From contig NZ_JAARLY010000003.1 in the NCBI RefSeq assembly GCF_011759385.1, positions 124,001 through 188,000 of the forward strand: a DNA stretch of 64,000 nucleotides. The letters are read 5' to 3'. Under the pieces are notes generated by a model that was not told the DNA's origin, did no database searches, and saw only the letters and a list, made by a program, of their open reading frames with translations. Both the position numbers and the translations under genes were made by a program. Below are positions 1 to 10,436 of the stretch, one piece after another. Positions within the stretch are counted from its first letter, which is position 1. Every line of letters begins with the position of its first letter. This DNA is from Oleiagrimonas sp. C23AA. Lineage in GTDB: Bacteria > Pseudomonadota > Gammaproteobacteria > Xanthomonadales > Rhodanobacteraceae.

Positions 1-1701
1 CTGCACGTCCTTGAAGTGATGGCCCATCGCTTCCAGCTGGGACTTCACGCCCGGCGAGAGCAGGCCGGGCTCCACCGCGGTGACGTCCGGCAGCCATTGA
101 TTGTGCATGCGTGGTGCGTTGACCGCCTGCTGCATGTTCATGCCGAAGTCGATGACGTTGAGCATGCTCTCCAGCGTGGTGGAGATGATGGTCGAGCCGC
201 CGGGGCTACCGGTAACCATGAACAACTTGCCGTTTTTGAGCACCATCGACGGCGACATCGAGCTCAACGGACGCTTGCCCGGTTCGATCTGGTTGATCTT
301 GCCCTGTACCAGGCCAAACGTGTTGGGCACGCCGGGCTTGGAGGTGAAGTCGTCCATCTCGTTGTTGAGGAAGAAGCCGGTGTCGCCGGCCATCTGCGCG
401 ATGCCGAACAGATAGTTGATGGTATAGGTGCAGCTGACCGCGTTGCCCTTGGCATCGACCACCGAGAAGTGCGTCGTGTGCATGCCTTCGGCGGCACCCA
501 GGCTGCCGTGGATCTGGCTGGACGGCGTGGCCTTGTCGGCCTGAATGGTGCTGCGCATCTCGGCCAGATGCGCGGGCGAGAGCAGCTTGTCGATTGGGTT
601 CTTCACGAATGCCGGGTCACCCAGATAGGTGTTGCGATCAGCAAACGCGCGGCGCTCGGCTTCGATCAGATAGTGCACCGAGTTGGCCGAACCATAACCC
701 CACTTGGCGAACGGATAGGGTTTGATCAGGCCCAGGATTTCGCAAATGGTGGTACCGCCCGAACTCGGCGGCGGCGAGGAAATCACCTCGTAACCGCGAT
801 AGTCACAGGTGATCGGGCGCGTCCATGGCGCGGTGTAGTCGGCAAAATCCTTCATGGTCAGGATGCCGCCGTGGGCCTGGCTGGCCTTGACCACTGCCTT
901 GGCGATGGCACCGTGGTAGAACGCGCGGGTGCCATCATGCTCGATCAGCGACAGCGTGTGCGCCAACTGGGGCTGCTTGAGGCGGTCGCCAACCTGATAG
1001 GGCTTGCCGTCTTTCAGGAAAATCTTGGCGACGTTCGGGTACTTGGCAAAGTCCTTGGCCCGGGTGTGCATGATGTTGATGTCGCCCTGCTCAAGTACAT
1101 AGCCGTTCCTGGCCAGCGCGATGGCCGGCTGCATCAGCTGCTTGCGGCTCATGGTGCCGTACTTGCGGCGCGCCTCTTCCAGACCCATCACAGTGCCCGG
1201 CACGCCCACGCCCAGGTAGGTGTCGGTGCTGCGGCCCTTGACCACGTTGCCTTGTGCGTCCTGGAACAGTGTGGGCGAGGCCTTGATCGGCGCCTTTTCA
1301 CGGAAGTCCAGGAACACCGTGCGCGCCTTGTGCGTCTTGGTGGCGGCCAGATGCACCACCATGAAACCGCCGCCGCCGATGTTGCCGCAGCACGGATGCA
1401 CCACTGCCAGCGCGTAACCCACCGCCACCGCCGCATCGATGGCGTTGCCGCCCTGCTTGAGGATGTTCACTCCGACCTTGGTGGCCAGGTGCTGCGCGGT
1501 CACCACCATCGCATGCTTGGCCGTGACCGGCCTGGCCTTGGCCAGGGCCGCCAGCGTGGTGGGCGGGGCCGTCGCGTCGAGTGCACGCGAGGATATAGCG
1601 GCGGAATCAGGCGGAGGGGCCGCTTGCACCACCGGTACGCTCAGCATCAGGGACAGGGCGGCAAGCGCGGTGCGCGCGCCGGGCATGGACAGTCGGCTCA
1701 T
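1..1701 (-). CDS. ggt: Gamma-glutamyltransferase, C-terminus cut by window edge
   Basis: Periplasmic enzyme that cleaves or transfers the gamma-glutamyl group of glutathione and related peptides; it is made as a precursor that cuts itself into two subunits. The frame is open from the ATG at 1701 to the window edge (567 codons), so only the last few residues are missing. An N-terminal signal peptide is visible (hydrophobic stretch ending VVQAAP). The TTHFSVVD motif places the nucleophile Thr of the small subunit at about residue 409, and the later GSPGGSTI and DFGMNMQQAV blocks are typical of the family. Divergent from the CoA-transferase gene. Confidence 0.95.
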   Translation of the reverse strand, partial: MSRLSMPGARTALAALSLMLSVPVVQAAPPPDSAAISSRALDATAPPTTLAALAKARPVTAKHAMVVTAQHLATKVGVNILKQGGNAIDAAVAVGYALAVVHPCCGNIGGGGFMVVHLAATKTHKARTVFLDFREKAPIKASPTLFQDAQGNVVKGRSTDTYLGVGVPGTVMGLEEARRKYGTMSRKQLMQPAIALARNGYVLEQGDINIMHTRAKDFAKYPNVAKIFLKDGKPYQVGDRLKQPQLAHTLSLIEHDGTRAFYHGAIAKAVVKASQAHGGILTMKDFADYTAPWTRPITCDYRGYEVISSPPPSSGGTTICEILGLIKPYPFAKWGYGSANSVHYLIEAERRAFADRNTYLGDPAFVKNPIDKLLSPAHLAEMRSTIQADKATPSSQIHGSLGAAEGMHTTHFSVVDAKGNAVSCTYTINYLFGIAQMAGDTGFFLNNEMDDFTSKPGVPNTFGLVQGKINQIEPGKRPLSSMSPSMVLKNGKLFMVTGSPGGSTIISTTLESMLNVIDFGMNMQQAVNAPRMHNQWLPDVTAVEPGLLSPGVKSQLEAMGHHFKDVQ

Positions 1702-1948
1702 GGGTGTCACCGGGAAGAAACAAAAGCAATACTCGACACTACCACCACATGGCGTCATTGCAGCAAGCGCAGGTCATGCCGCTTTACATCTAAAGCGCAT
1801 ACCCCGGTCCCTGTCGGTTGCGAATGTACACAGCAGGCCCAGGGCGCACGACAGTATCGGCCCGGATGGCTCGACCATCGTCGCGCCCGTGCTTTGTGGG
1901 GCCGAGTGGGCGCTATCATCGACCAGTTGAGTTCCAGAAGCGATATCG

Positions 1949-3460
1949 ATGCAAACGCGTATACGCTGCCCGAGGTTGGCGGCCAAATTGATGCCCGCTC
2001 AACAGGCGGCCCAACTGATCGGCCCAGGCATGACCGTGGGCATGAGTGGATTCACTGGAGCAGGCTATCCGAAGGCGGTGCCGCAGGCGCTGGCCGCACA
2101 GATCCAGTCGGCACACGATCGCGGTGAAGCTTTCGGCATACGCGTATTGACCGGTGCCTCCACCGCGCCGGAGCTCGATGGTGTGCTGGCGCGCACCGGC
2201 GGCATCGATTTCCGCTTGCCCTATCAGTCCGATCCGGAACTGCGCGCGCGCATCAATCATGGCCAGATCGAATACATGGACATTCATCTGGGACATGTCG
2301 CGCAATATGCCTGGTCCGGTTTCTTCGGTGATATCGACGTGGCCGTGATCGAAGTGGCCGGCGTCCTGCCGGATGGACGACTGATCCCGTCGACCTCGGT
2401 TGGCAACAACAAGACCTGGCTGGATCTGGCCGCGAAGGTGGTCCTTGAAGTCAATCGTGACCAGCCGGCAGGCCTGGAGGGTATGCACGACATCTACTAT
2501 GGCACGGCCCTGCCGCCGCACCGCAAGCCGATTCCGCTGCTGGCGCCGGGTGATCGCATCGGCGAACCGTATCTGCGCGTGGATCCGGACAAGGTGGTCG
2601 CGGTGGTCGAAACCGGTGGACATGACCGCTTGACGCCATTCGCTGCGCCGGACGATACCAGCGCGCGTATCGCCGGGCACCTGGTGGAGTTCTTCCGCCA
2701 CGAGATTGCCCGTGGGCGCATGCCCGGGAACCTGCTGCCGCTGCAGTCGGGCGTCGGCAACATCGCCAATGCGGTACTGCTGGGGTTGCGCGAGGGCGGT
2801 TTCGAGCAGCTGAGCGCCTATACCGAGGTGATCCAGGACGGCATGCTCGACCTGATTCGCAGCGGCACCATCACCACAGCGTCGGCCACCGCGCTGTCGT
2901 TGAGCCCGGATGGCGTGGCCGACTTCGTCGAACATATCGATACCTACCGGCGCCGCATCGTGCTGCGGCCGCAGGAGATATCCAACCACGCCGAACTGGT
3001 GCGGCGGCTGGGTTGTATCGCCCTGAACGGCATGGTCGAAGCGGACCTGTACGGCAACGTCAATTCCACGCATGTAGCCGGTTCGCGCATCATCAATGGC
3101 ATCGGCGGCTCAGGCGATTTCGCCCGCAACGGCTTCCTGTCCTGTTTTCTGACACCGAGCACGGCCAAGCATGGCCAGGTCTCGGCACTGGTGCCAATGG
3201 TCAGCCATGTCGACCATACCGAGCACGACGTGGCGGTGGTGGTTACCGAGCAGGGTCTGGCCGATCTGCGCGGGCTATCGCCGAAGCAGCGTGCCCGCGT
3301 GATTATCGAGCGTTGCGCGCATCCGGACTTCAAGCCCCAGCTGGAGGATTATTTCCAGCGCGCCTGTCGTCACAGCTATGGTCTGCAAACGCCGCACCTG
3401 TTGCCCGAGGCGCTGTCCTGGCACCAGCGCTTCCTTGATACCGGCAGCATGCGTGCCTAG
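1949..3460 (+). CDS. Acetyl-CoA hydrolase / succinate:acetate CoA-transferase family protein
   Basis: 503 aa, full length for the AarC/Cat1/Ach1 family, which moves CoA between succinyl-CoA and acetate or hydrolyses acyl-CoA. The active-site Glu lies in YTEVIQDGML (E293, equivalent to AarC E294), and the glycine-rich NGIGGSGDFARNG block near residue 390 is the CoA-site signature. The start is the ATG at 1949 with only a weak AGAAG upstream; the next in-frame Met (residue 15) is a possible alternative. It stands alone, divergent from ggt and convergent with pyrC. Substrate choice cannot be read from sequence. Confidence 0.88.
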   Translation: MQTRIRCPRLAAKLMPAQQAAQLIGPGMTVGMSGFTGAGYPKAVPQALAAQIQSAHDRGEAFGIRVLTGASTAPELDGVLARTGGIDFRLPYQSDPELRARINHGQIEYMDIHLGHVAQYAWSGFFGDIDVAVIEVAGVLPDGRLIPSTSVGNNKTWLDLAAKVVLEVNRDQPAGLEGMHDIYYGTALPPHRKPIPLLAPGDRIGEPYLRVDPDKVVAVVETGGHDRLTPFAAPDDTSARIAGHLVEFFRHEIARGRMPGNLLPLQSGVGNIANAVLLGLREGGFEQLSAYTEVIQDGMLDLIRSGTITTASATALSLSPDGVADFVEHIDTYRRRIVLRPQEISNHAELVRRLGCIALNGMVEADLYGNVNSTHVAGSRIINGIGGSGDFARNGFLSCFLTPSTAKHGQVSALVPMVSHVDHTEHDVAVVVTEQGLADLRGLSPKQRARVIIERCAHPDFKPQLEDYFQRACRHSYGLQTPHLLPEALSWHQRFLDTGSMRA

Positions 3461-3487
3461 AGGCGTTATCCCATATCGAATCGTGCG

Positions 3488-3512
3488 CGCTGACGGCGAG
3501 GTGCCGTCAGCG
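3488..3512. terminator. Hairpin between convergent genes
   Basis: Perfect 10-bp stem CGCTGACGGC/GCCGTCAGCG with loop GAGGT, between the ends of the CoA-transferase gene (+) and pyrC (-). There is no T-run on either side, so it may act as a weak bidirectional terminator or a 3'-end protector. Confidence 0.55.
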
Positions 3513-3516
3513 GCAC

Positions 3517-4584
3517 TTACGCTGAGTCGAGCTGGGCGTGATCGGCGAAGCGCCAGGCCAGCTTGGCCTCGGCATGGAACGGCACCAATCCGTCTTCGAT
3601 GTCGTGCAGCTTGGCCGGCACGGCGTGTTCAACGCGCTCCAGTACGACCTTCGAGTTGTTGAGTGGCAGGCCGTAAAAGCGCGGACCGTTTTCCGAGGCG
3701 AAGGCTTCCAGCTTGTCCAGCGCGCCCTCCTCTTCGAACACCTTGGCGTAGGCTTCCAGCGCCATCGGCGCGTTGAAGATGCCGGCGCAGCCGCAGGCCG
3801 ATTCCTTGGCATGGCGAGCGTGCGGCGCCGAGTCGGTGCCGAGGAAAAACTTCTCGCTGCCGGAGGTCACCGCGCGGCGCAGTGCCAGACGGTGTTTCTC
3901 GCGCTTGGCCACCGGCAGGCAGTAAAAATGCGGGCGGATGCCACCGGCGAAAATGGCGTTGCGGTTGATCTCAAGGTGATGCGGTGTGACCGTGGCGCCG
4001 ACGTTGGCTTCGGCCGCCAGTACGAAGTCGGCGGCATCGGCGGTGGTGATGTGCTCGAACACCACTTTCAGCTCGGGAAAATCAGCCAGCACCGGCGTCA
4101 TCACGCGTTCGATGAACACGGCCTCGCGATCGAAGATGTCGATCTCGGGATTGGTGACCTCGCCGTGCACCAGCAGCGGCATGCCGATCTTCTGCATGGT
4201 CGCCAGCACGCCGTAGATGTTCTTCACATCGGTGACGCCGTGCGCCGAATTGGTGGTGGCATTGGCCGGGTACAGCTTGCAGGCGGTGACCTCGCCGCTG
4301 CTGTAACCGTGCTCGACCTCGGCCGGGTCCATGTCGTCGGTCAGATACAGCGTCATCAACGGCGTGAAGTCGTGCTCGGGCGGCACCGCGGCCAGAATGC
4401 GCTGGCGATAGGCGCGGGCGGCCTCGACCGTGGTCACCGGCGGCGCCAGGTTTGGCATGACGATGGCACGGCCAAACTGGCGCGAGGTGTAATGGGCCAC
4501 CGCATCGAGCATGGCATCGTCGCGCAGGTGCACGTGCCAGTCGTCGGGACGGCGCAGGATCAGGCGTTGCGGGGAAGTGGTCAT
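3517..4584 (-). CDS. pyrC: Dihydroorotase, class II
   Basis: Third step of pyrimidine synthesis: cyclises N-carbamoyl-aspartate to dihydroorotate in the cytoplasm. 355 aa, the usual size of the short PyrC class. All zinc-site residues are visible: H17 and H19 in DWHVHLRD, K103 (carboxylated Lys) in [11 protein letters not shown]140, H178 and D251 in LGTDSAPHA, one position later than in E. coli. It begins 11 bp after the kynU stop, so the two are very likely co-transcribed. Confidence 0.97.
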   Translation of the reverse strand: MTTSPQRLILRRPDDWHVHLRDDAMLDAVAHYTSRQFGRAIVMPNLAPPVTTVEAARAYRQRILAAVPPEHDFTPLMTLYLTDDMDPAEVEHGYSSGEVTACKLYPANATTNSAHGVTDVKNIYGVLATMQKIGMPLLVHGEVTNPEIDIFDREAVFIERVMTPVLADFPELKVVFEHITTADAADFVLAAEANVGATVTPHHLEINRNAIFAGGIRPHFYCLPVAKREKHRLALRRAVTSGSEKFFLGTDSAPHARHAKESACGCAGIFNAPMALEAYAKVFEEEGALDKLEAFASENGPRFYGLPLNNSKVVLERVEHAVPAKLHDIEDGLVPFHAEAKLAWRFADHAQLDSA

Positions 4585-4595
4585 GGCAAATCTCG

Positions 4596-5879
4596 TCAGG
4601 CGGGGTGCTGCTCGGCCCAGGCGCGCACGGCCTGCGCGAAACCGAAGCAGTCGCTGTAGCGGTTGTAGAGCGGGGTGGGGGAGATGCGGATCACATCCGG
4701 TTCGCGCCAGTCGCCGATGATGCCTTGCTCGACCAGGTGATCGAACAACGCACGGCCGCGCTCACGTCCGCCATGCACGCGCAGCGACAGCTGCACGCCG
4801 CGGCGTTCTGGCTCGCGCGGAGTCAGCGACTCCAGCACATGCGAGAGCTGATCATCGACCAGCCATTCCAGGTAGCCGGTCAGGTCTTCGGACTTGGCGC
4901 GCAGCGCATCCATGCCGGCGCGGTGGAACAGTTCCAGCGAGGCGCGTAACGGAGCCAGGGCCAGAATCGGCGGATTCGACAGCTGCCAGCCTTCCGCGCC
5001 AGGTGTGGCATCGAACTGCGGACCCATCTTGAAGCGGGTGGTTTTGTCGTGGCCCCACCAGCCGGCAAAGCGCGGCAGTTCGCTGTGCGCGTGACGGCTG
5101 TGCACGAAGGCGCCGCCGACCGCGCCCGGGCCGCCGTTGAGGTACTTGTAGTTGCACCACACGGCAAAGTCGGCCTGGGCGTCATGCAGGGCCAGCTTCA
5201 CGTTGCCGACGCTGTGCGCCAGGTCGAAGCCGACCGTGCAGCCCTGCGCGTGTGCCAGGCGGGTGATCGCCGGCAGGTCGAACACCTGACCGGTGCGGTA
5301 CTGCACGCCGGGCAGCAGCACCAGCGCCACGCGTGAACCATGCTCGGTCAGTGCCTGCTCGATCGCGCTCATCGACAGCGTGCCGTTTGGCTCGTCGGCC
5401 TTGAGTTCGATCAGGTCGCGCTCCGGGTCAAAGCCGTGGAAACGGATCTGCGAGGCCACCGCGTAACGGTCGGTGGGAAAGGCGCCTTCCTCGATAAGAA
5501 TGGCCGGTCGCTGCGCCGTGGGCCGGTAGAAGCTGACCATCATCAGGTGCAGGTTCACGCTCAGCGTGTTCATGGCGACCACTTCCGACGGCTCGGCGCC
5601 GACCAGTTCGGCCAGGTGGTCGCGCACCGCCTCGTGGTAGGTCATCCACGGCTGCTCGCCCTTGAAGTGGCCTTCCACCGCCAGCGTGCTCCAGCGCTCC
5701 AGTTCGGTCTCGATAGCCTGGCGCACGCCGCGCGGTTGCAGGCCCAGCGAGTTGCCGCAGAAATACAGGCACTGTCCATCGCCATGCGGCGGAATCAGAA
5801 ACTGGTCGCGATAGCTGCGCAGCGGGTCGGCGGCATCACGCTGCGCGGCCCATTCGGCGCTGGCTTGGTAAACGGACAT
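4596..5879 (-). CDS. kynU: Kynureninase
   Basis: PLP enzyme that splits kynurenine or 3-hydroxykynurenine to (hydroxy)anthranilate plus alanine, in tryptophan breakdown or de novo NAD synthesis. 427 aa, family-typical. The PLP lysine is K245 in [11 protein letters not shown], and FDLAHSVGN carries the pyridine-nitrogen Asp (D219). First gene of a kynU-pyrC pair. No other kynurenine-pathway gene (tryptophan dioxygenase, kynurenine monooxygenase) lies in the window. Confidence 0.96.
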   Translation of the reverse strand: MSVYQASAEWAAQRDAADPLRSYRDQFLIPPHGDGQCLYFCGNSLGLQPRGVRQAIETELERWSTLAVEGHFKGEQPWMTYHEAVRDHLAELVGAEPSEVVAMNTLSVNLHLMMVSFYRPTAQRPAILIEEGAFPTDRYAVASQIRFHGFDPERDLIELKADEPNGTLSMSAIEQALTEHGSRVALVLLPGVQYRTGQVFDLPAITRLAHAQGCTVGFDLAHSVGNVKLALHDAQADFAVWCNYKYLNGGPGAVGGAFVHSRHAHSELPRFAGWWGHDKTTRFKMGPQFDATPGAEGWQLSNPPILALAPLRASLELFHRAGMDALRAKSEDLTGYLEWLVDDQLSHVLESLTPREPERRGVQLSLRVHGGRERGRALFDHLVEQGIIGDWREPDVIRISPTPLYNRYSDCFGFAQAVRAWAEQHPA

Positions 5880-5963
5880 CAGGCGGCTTCCTTACAAGGT
5901 CAGGCAGAACGGGGCATTGTAGGCCGATGCGCACGGCAAGCCGAGTCGCAGCGCGGCATCGGC

Positions 5964-5994
5964 AAAAAAAGACCCCGGCGCAGAGGCCGGGGTC
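5964..5994 (-). terminator. Intrinsic terminator of the efflux operon
   Basis: Stem GACCCCGGC/GCCGGGGTC (5971-5994) followed on the minus strand by a run of seven T. It lies 27 bp after the RND permease stop and upstream of kynU, so it separates the two minus-strand units. Confidence 0.92.
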
Positions 5995-6020
5995 GCAAGG
6001 GTGTTGCCGATGCCCGAATG

Positions 6021-9000
6021 TCAGTCGCGCGATTCGGAATCGAATGGCTGCATCTGGCCTTCCTTGGCGTGTCCTGGCGTGGCGTCCAACTTGTCGCCCA
6101 GCAGGCGACGCACCACCACGTAGAACACCGGAATCAGCAGCACACCCAGGATGGTGGCGAACAACATGCCGCCGATGACGCCGGTACCGATGGCGTGGCG
6201 GGCGTTGGCGCCAGCGCCGGTGGACAGCGCCAGCGGCACCACGCCCAGGATGAAGGCCAGCGACGTCATCAGGATCGGACGGAAGCGCAGTCGGGCCGCT
6301 TCTACCACCGATTTGTGCAGCGAGTGGCCGGCGGCCTGCTGCTCGACGGCGAACTCCACGATCAGGATCGCGTTCTTCGCAGCCAGGCCGATGATGGTGA
6401 TCAGGCCGATCTTGAAGTACACGTCGTTGGACAGCCCGCGCAGCATGGTGGCAGCGATCGCACCCAACACGCCCAGCGGCACCACCAGCAGCACCGAGAT
6501 CGGGATCGACCAGCTTTCATACAGCGCGGCCAGACACAGGAACACCACCACGATGGACAGGCCGAACAGCAACGCCGCCTGATTGCCCGAGAGCATTTCC
6601 TGGTAGGACTGGCCGGCCCAGTCGATGCCGAACCCCTGCGGCAGGTTCTGCTGCACGATCTGCTGCATGGCTGCCATGGCCTGGCCCGAGCTGTAGCCCG
6701 GCGCCTGCTGACCGACGATATTGATCGCCGAGTAGCCGTTGTAGCGCTGCAGAGAGGGCGGACCGACACTCCACTTGGCCTTCACCACGTTGTTCAGCGG
6801 AATCATCGACGCGGTGCTGTCGGTGCCGCTGGCGCTGTTGGTGTCGGCGGTGGCAGAGGCCAGTGAGCTGGGCGTATAGAAGTGCGACAGCGCATCCGGA
6901 CCCATGCGGTACTTGGCGTCGGCCTGCATGTACACGCGCTTGACGCGGCCCTGGTAGAAGAAGTCGTCCACGTACACCGGTGCCAGCATCAGCTGGATGG
7001 CGTTGTAGACGTCACTGACCGACAGGCCCATCGACTGCGCCTGCGTGCGGTCCACCTTCAGGTGCAGCTGCGGGCCATCCTGCAGCGTGTTCGGACGCAC
7101 GCCGGTCAGCACCTTGTTCTGCGATGCGGCGCCCAGCACCTTGCCCATGGCCGCGGCCAGCGCGGCATGGCCCTTGCCGGTGCGGTCCTCCAGGTACATG
7201 TCGAAGCCGCCGAACTGGCCCAGGCCCTGCACGGTGGGGATGTTGACCACGAAGATGTTGGCATCGTGGATGTTCATCGCCAGCGCGCCGTTGGTCTGCG
7301 CGATGTACTGCTCGGCGGTGATGCTGCGCTTGCTCCACGGTTTCAGGCGAATGAAGGACATGCCCACGTTCTCGCCCTGGCCGACGAAGCTGAAGCCGGA
7401 CACCTGCAGCACTGAGGCAAACGCCGGGTTCTTCTTCAGCACCTGGCGCATCTCGTCCATCACGTGCTTGGTGCGATCGAGCGTGGCACCCGGCGGCAGC
7501 TGCACGATGGCCAGCGCATAGCCCTGGTCCTCGTCGGGCAGGAAGCCACCTGGCAGGCGAGTGAACAGGAAGCCGCACAGCAGCGTCAGCAGCACGAAGG
7601 CAATCATCCAGCGCGGCGTGTGTCGCGTGGCGCTGCCGACGCGGCGGGTGTAGCGCGCCGTCATCCAGTCGAAGAACTGGTTGAACTTGCGGAACACCAC
7701 GTTGGACTTGCCGTGCGTGGGCTTGATGATGGTCGCGCACAGCGCCGGCGTGAAAGACAGCGCCAGGAACGCCGAGAAGCCCATCGACAGCGCAATGGTC
7801 AGCGCGAACTGGCGATAGATGGCACCGGTGGCGCCGGCCTGCAGCGCCGAGGGGATGAACACCGCCGCCAGTACCACCGAAATGGCCACGATGGCGCCGG
7901 TGATCTGGCCCATGGCCTTGCGCGTGGCTTCCTTCGGCGGCAGCTGTTCCTCGGTCATGATGCGTTCGACGTTCTCGATCACCACGATCGCATCGTCGAC
8001 CACGATACCGATGGCCAGCACCATGCCGAACAGGGTCAGCTGGTTGATGGTGAAGCCCAGCACCAGCATGCCCAGGAAGGTGCCCAGCAGGGCCACCGGA
8101 ATGACCAGTGTCGGAATGATCGTGGCGCGCAGGTTCTGCAGGAACAGCAGCATCACCAGGAACACCAGGATGATGGCCTCGATCAGCGTGTGCACCACCT
8201 CGTCGATGGAAATATTGACGAAGGTGGTCGAATCGTACGGGATGTACCAGCTCACACCCTGCGGGAAGCTGGGCGCCAGTTCCTCCATCTTGCTGTGCAC
8301 TTCTTCCGATACCGTCAGCGCGTTGGCGCCCGGCAGCAGCTGAATGGCGAAGGCGCCGGTCGGCTGGCCGTTGTATTCGGTATCAAAGCCGTAGTTCTGC
8401 GCACCAAAGCCGATCTTGGCGACATCCCTCAGACGCACCGTGGTGCCGTCCTGATTGGCGCGCAAAATGATGTTGCGGAACTGGTCGGGCGAGGTGAAGC
8501 GGCTCTCGGCCGACACCGTGGCGGTGTAGCCCTGGTCCTTCGGTGCCGGGTCGGCGCCGAGCGAGCCGGCAGCGAACTGCACGTTCTGCGCCTTCACCGC
8601 ATCCAGTACCTGCGTGGCGGAAAGGCCATAGGCGTGCAGCTTGTCCGGATTGAGCCAGATGCGCATGGCATATTCGGCACCGAACTGGCGCGTGCTGCCC
8701 ACGCCCGGCAGGCGCGAGATCTGATCAAGGACGCGCGAGGCGACAATATCGTTGAGGCGGTCGCGATCAATGTCCGGGTTCGACGATTTCAGGCCGACCA
8801 CCATCAGGAAGCCGGCGTTGGCCTTGGCCACCACCACGCCTTGCTGGGTCACTTCCGATGGCAGACGCGGTTCGGCCAACGCCACCTTGTTCTGTACCTG
8901 CACCTGGGCGATGTCCGGATCAGTGCCGCTCTGGAAGGTCAGCGTGATCGATGCGCGGCCGGTGGAGCTGGACTCGGAGGAGAAGTACAGCAGGTGGTCG

Positions 9001-9215
9001 ATACCGGTCATCTGCTGCTCGATGACCTGGGTAACGGTCTTTTCCAGCGTGTCGGCGCTGGCGCCGGGATAGGTGGCCGACACCGTCACCTGTGGGGGGG
9101 CGATGGACGGGTAGGATTCAACGCCGAGGTTGGCGATCGAAATCACGCCACCGAGCGTGATCAGGATCGCCACCACCCAGGCGAAGATCGGGCGGTCGAT
9201 AAAGAAACTTGGCAT
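6021..9215 (-). CDS. RND multidrug efflux permease (AcrB/MexB type, HAE1 family)
   Basis: Inner-membrane proton-driven drug pump, functioning as a trimer with the adaptor encoded just upstream. 1064 aa, near AcrB's 1049. It starts with the family hallmark FFIDRPIFAWV, and the proton-relay Asp pair is D407/D408 in GIVVDDAIVVIENV, the same numbers as AcrB. The relay Lys is in GLAAKNAILIVEFA near the C-terminus. Starts 9 bp after the adaptor stop. No outer-membrane TolC/OprM gene follows, so the third component must come from elsewhere. Substrates are unknown. Confidence 0.96.
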   Translation of the reverse strand: MPSFFIDRPIFAWVVAILITLGGVISIANLGVESYPSIAPPQVTVSATYPGASADTLEKTVTQVIEQQMTGIDHLLYFSSESSSTGRASITLTFQSGTDPDIAQVQVQNKVALAEPRLPSEVTQQGVVVAKANAGFLMVVGLKSSNPDIDRDRLNDIVASRVLDQISRLPGVGSTRQFGAEYAMRIWLNPDKLHAYGLSATQVLDAVKAQNVQFAAGSLGADPAPKDQGYTATVSAESRFTSPDQFRNIILRANQDGTTVRLRDVAKIGFGAQNYGFDTEYNGQPTGAFAIQLLPGANALTVSEEVHSKMEELAPSFPQGVSWYIPYDSTTFVNISIDEVVHTLIEAIILVFLVMLLFLQNLRATIIPTLVIPVALLGTFLGMLVLGFTINQLTLFGMVLAIGIVVDDAIVVIENVERIMTEEQLPPKEATRKAMGQITGAIVAISVVLAAVFIPSALQAGATGAIYRQFALTIALSMGFSAFLALSFTPALCATIIKPTHGKSNVVFRKFNQFFDWMTARYTRRVGSATRHTPRWMIAFVLLTLLCGFLFTRLPGGFLPDEDQGYALAIVQLPPGATLDRTKHVMDEMRQVLKKNPAFASVLQVSGFSFVGQGENVGMSFIRLKPWSKRSITAEQYIAQTNGALAMNIHDANIFVVNIPTVQGLGQFGGFDMYLEDRTGKGHAALAAAMGKVLGAASQNKVLTGVRPNTLQDGPQLHLKVDRTQAQSMGLSVSDVYNAIQLMLAPVYVDDFFYQGRVKRVYMQADAKYRMGPDALSHFYTPSSLASATADTNSASGTDSTASMIPLNNVVKAKWSVGPPSLQRYNGYSAINIVGQQAPGYSSGQAMAAMQQIVQQNLPQGFGIDWAGQSYQEMLSGNQAALLFGLSIVVVFLCLAALYESWSIPISVLLVVPLGVLGAIAATMLRGLSNDVYFKIGLITIIGLAAKNAILIVEFAVEQQAAGHSLHKSVVEAARLRFRPILMTSLAFILGVVPLALSTGAGANARHAIGTGVIGGMLFATILGVLLIPVFYVVVRRLLGDKLDATPGHAKEGQMQPFDSESRD

Positions 9216-9224
9216 GACCGTTCC

Positions 9225-10436
9225 TTAGTGCTTGGAAGAGGCCGGGGCACTGCTCTTGGCGGCCGCCGGGGCACCCTTGGGTGCCTGTGAGGGCTGTCCG
9301 GCCGGCTTGGGCTGGTAGGCGGTGACCTTGGCCGGCTGGCCGGGACGGGCCTTGGCCAGGCCACTGACGATCACCTTGTCGCCCTGCTTCAGACCGCCGG
9401 TGACAATCCAGTTGCCATTGCGCGAGTCGCTGGTTTCCACCTGGGTCTGCTGCACCTTGTTGTCGGTGCCCACGGTCAGCACGTAGGGACCATTGGTGCT
9501 CTGCTGTACAGCGGCCTCCGGGATCAGGAAGGCGTGGCTGATCGAGCCCAGCGTGACGCGGACGTTGGCGAACATGCCCGGCAACAGGGTGTGTTCGGGG
9601 TTGGGCACGGTAGCGCGCAACTGCACGGCGCCGGTGTTCGGATCGACCGTGGAGCCTGAGAAATCCAGCTCGCCGGTCTGGCCGTAGGTGCTGCCGTTGG
9701 GCAGGGTCAACTGCACCTTGCCTTTGCCGTCACCGAGCAGGGTGGCGTTGCCCTTGGCCTGCTCCTCGCGCAGCGTGTTGAGCTCATCCACGCCCATGGT
9801 GAAGTTCACATACAGCGGGTCGATCTGGTCGACCGTGGTCAGCAGGGTGTCGCTGCCCTGGCCGACCAGCGCACCCTCGGTGACCTGCTGCTTGTCGGCG
9901 CGACCGGAGATGGGCGCACGCACGGTGGCATAGCCCAGGTTGATGCGTGCGCTCTGGACATTGGCCTTGGCCTGCTTCACCGCGGCGGCCGATGAACGCT
10001 CGGCGGCCAGCGCGTTGTCCAGATCCGACTGCGAGATGTAGTGCTTGTCGATCAGGCGGCGGTCGCGCTCGGCGATGGTGTGATTATTGGCGTAGGTCGC
10101 CTGGGCCTGCGCCAGCTGTGCCTCGGCCGAATTCAACGTGGCGCGCAGCGGTGCAGGATCAATCTGGAACAGTACTTGGCCCTTCTTGACGTCGGTACCT
10201 TCGTCATAGGTGCGTTTGAGCAACACGCCAGCCACCCGGGCGCGCACGTCGGCCGAGCGGAACGCCGACAAACGGCCGACCAGGTCGCGCGTCAGCGGCA
10301 CACGGGTTGGCTTGGCCGTGATCACCCCGACCTGGGGCGGCGGCATCTGGTGCTGCTGCTGGGGCTTGCCGCCACAGGCGGCCAGCAGGGCCACGCTGGA
10401 GCCGAGCACGAGAGTGCGCAGGGACAGGGACTTCAT
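9225..10436 (-). CDS. RND efflux periplasmic adaptor (membrane fusion protein, lipoprotein)
   Basis: 403 aa adaptor linking the inner-membrane pump to an outer-membrane channel. The ATG at 10436 is chosen because it opens a lipoprotein signal with lipobox LAAC (Cys21); the longer frame upstream has no signal and overlaps tetR. The order is barrel-sandwich hybrid (VRARVAGVLLKR), an alpha-hairpin rich in A and Q (about residues 100-165), second lipoyl half (VRAPISGRADKQ) and beta-barrel. A Pro/Ala/Lys-rich tail of about 30 residues ends the protein. Its ATG overlaps the tetR TGA as ATGA, suggesting translational coupling. Confidence 0.95.
   Translation of the reverse strand: MKSLSLRTLVLGSSVALLAACGGKPQQQHQMPPPQVGVITAKPTRVPLTRDLVGRLSAFRSADVRARVAGVLLKRTYDEGTDVKKGQVLFQIDPAPLRATLNSAEAQLAQAQATYANNHTIAERDRRLIDKHYISQSDLDNALAAERSSAAAVKQAKANVQSARINLGYATVRAPISGRADKQQVTEGALVGQGSDTLLTTVDQIDPLYVNFTMGVDELNTLREEQAKGNATLLGDGKGKVQLTLPNGSTYGQTGELDFSGSTVDPNTGAVQLRATVPNPEHTLLPGMFANVRVTLGSISHAFLIPEAAVQQSTNGPYVLTVGTDNKVQQTQVETSDSRNGNWIVTGGLKQGDKVIVSGLAKARPGQPAKVTAYQPKPAGQPSQAPKGAPAAAKSSAPASSKH

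Noticed and set aside
16-2127. Long plus-strand frame over ggt
   Set aside because: Antisense shadow of ggt, whose motifs and start on the minus strand are unambiguous; the frame also runs into the CoA-transferase gene.
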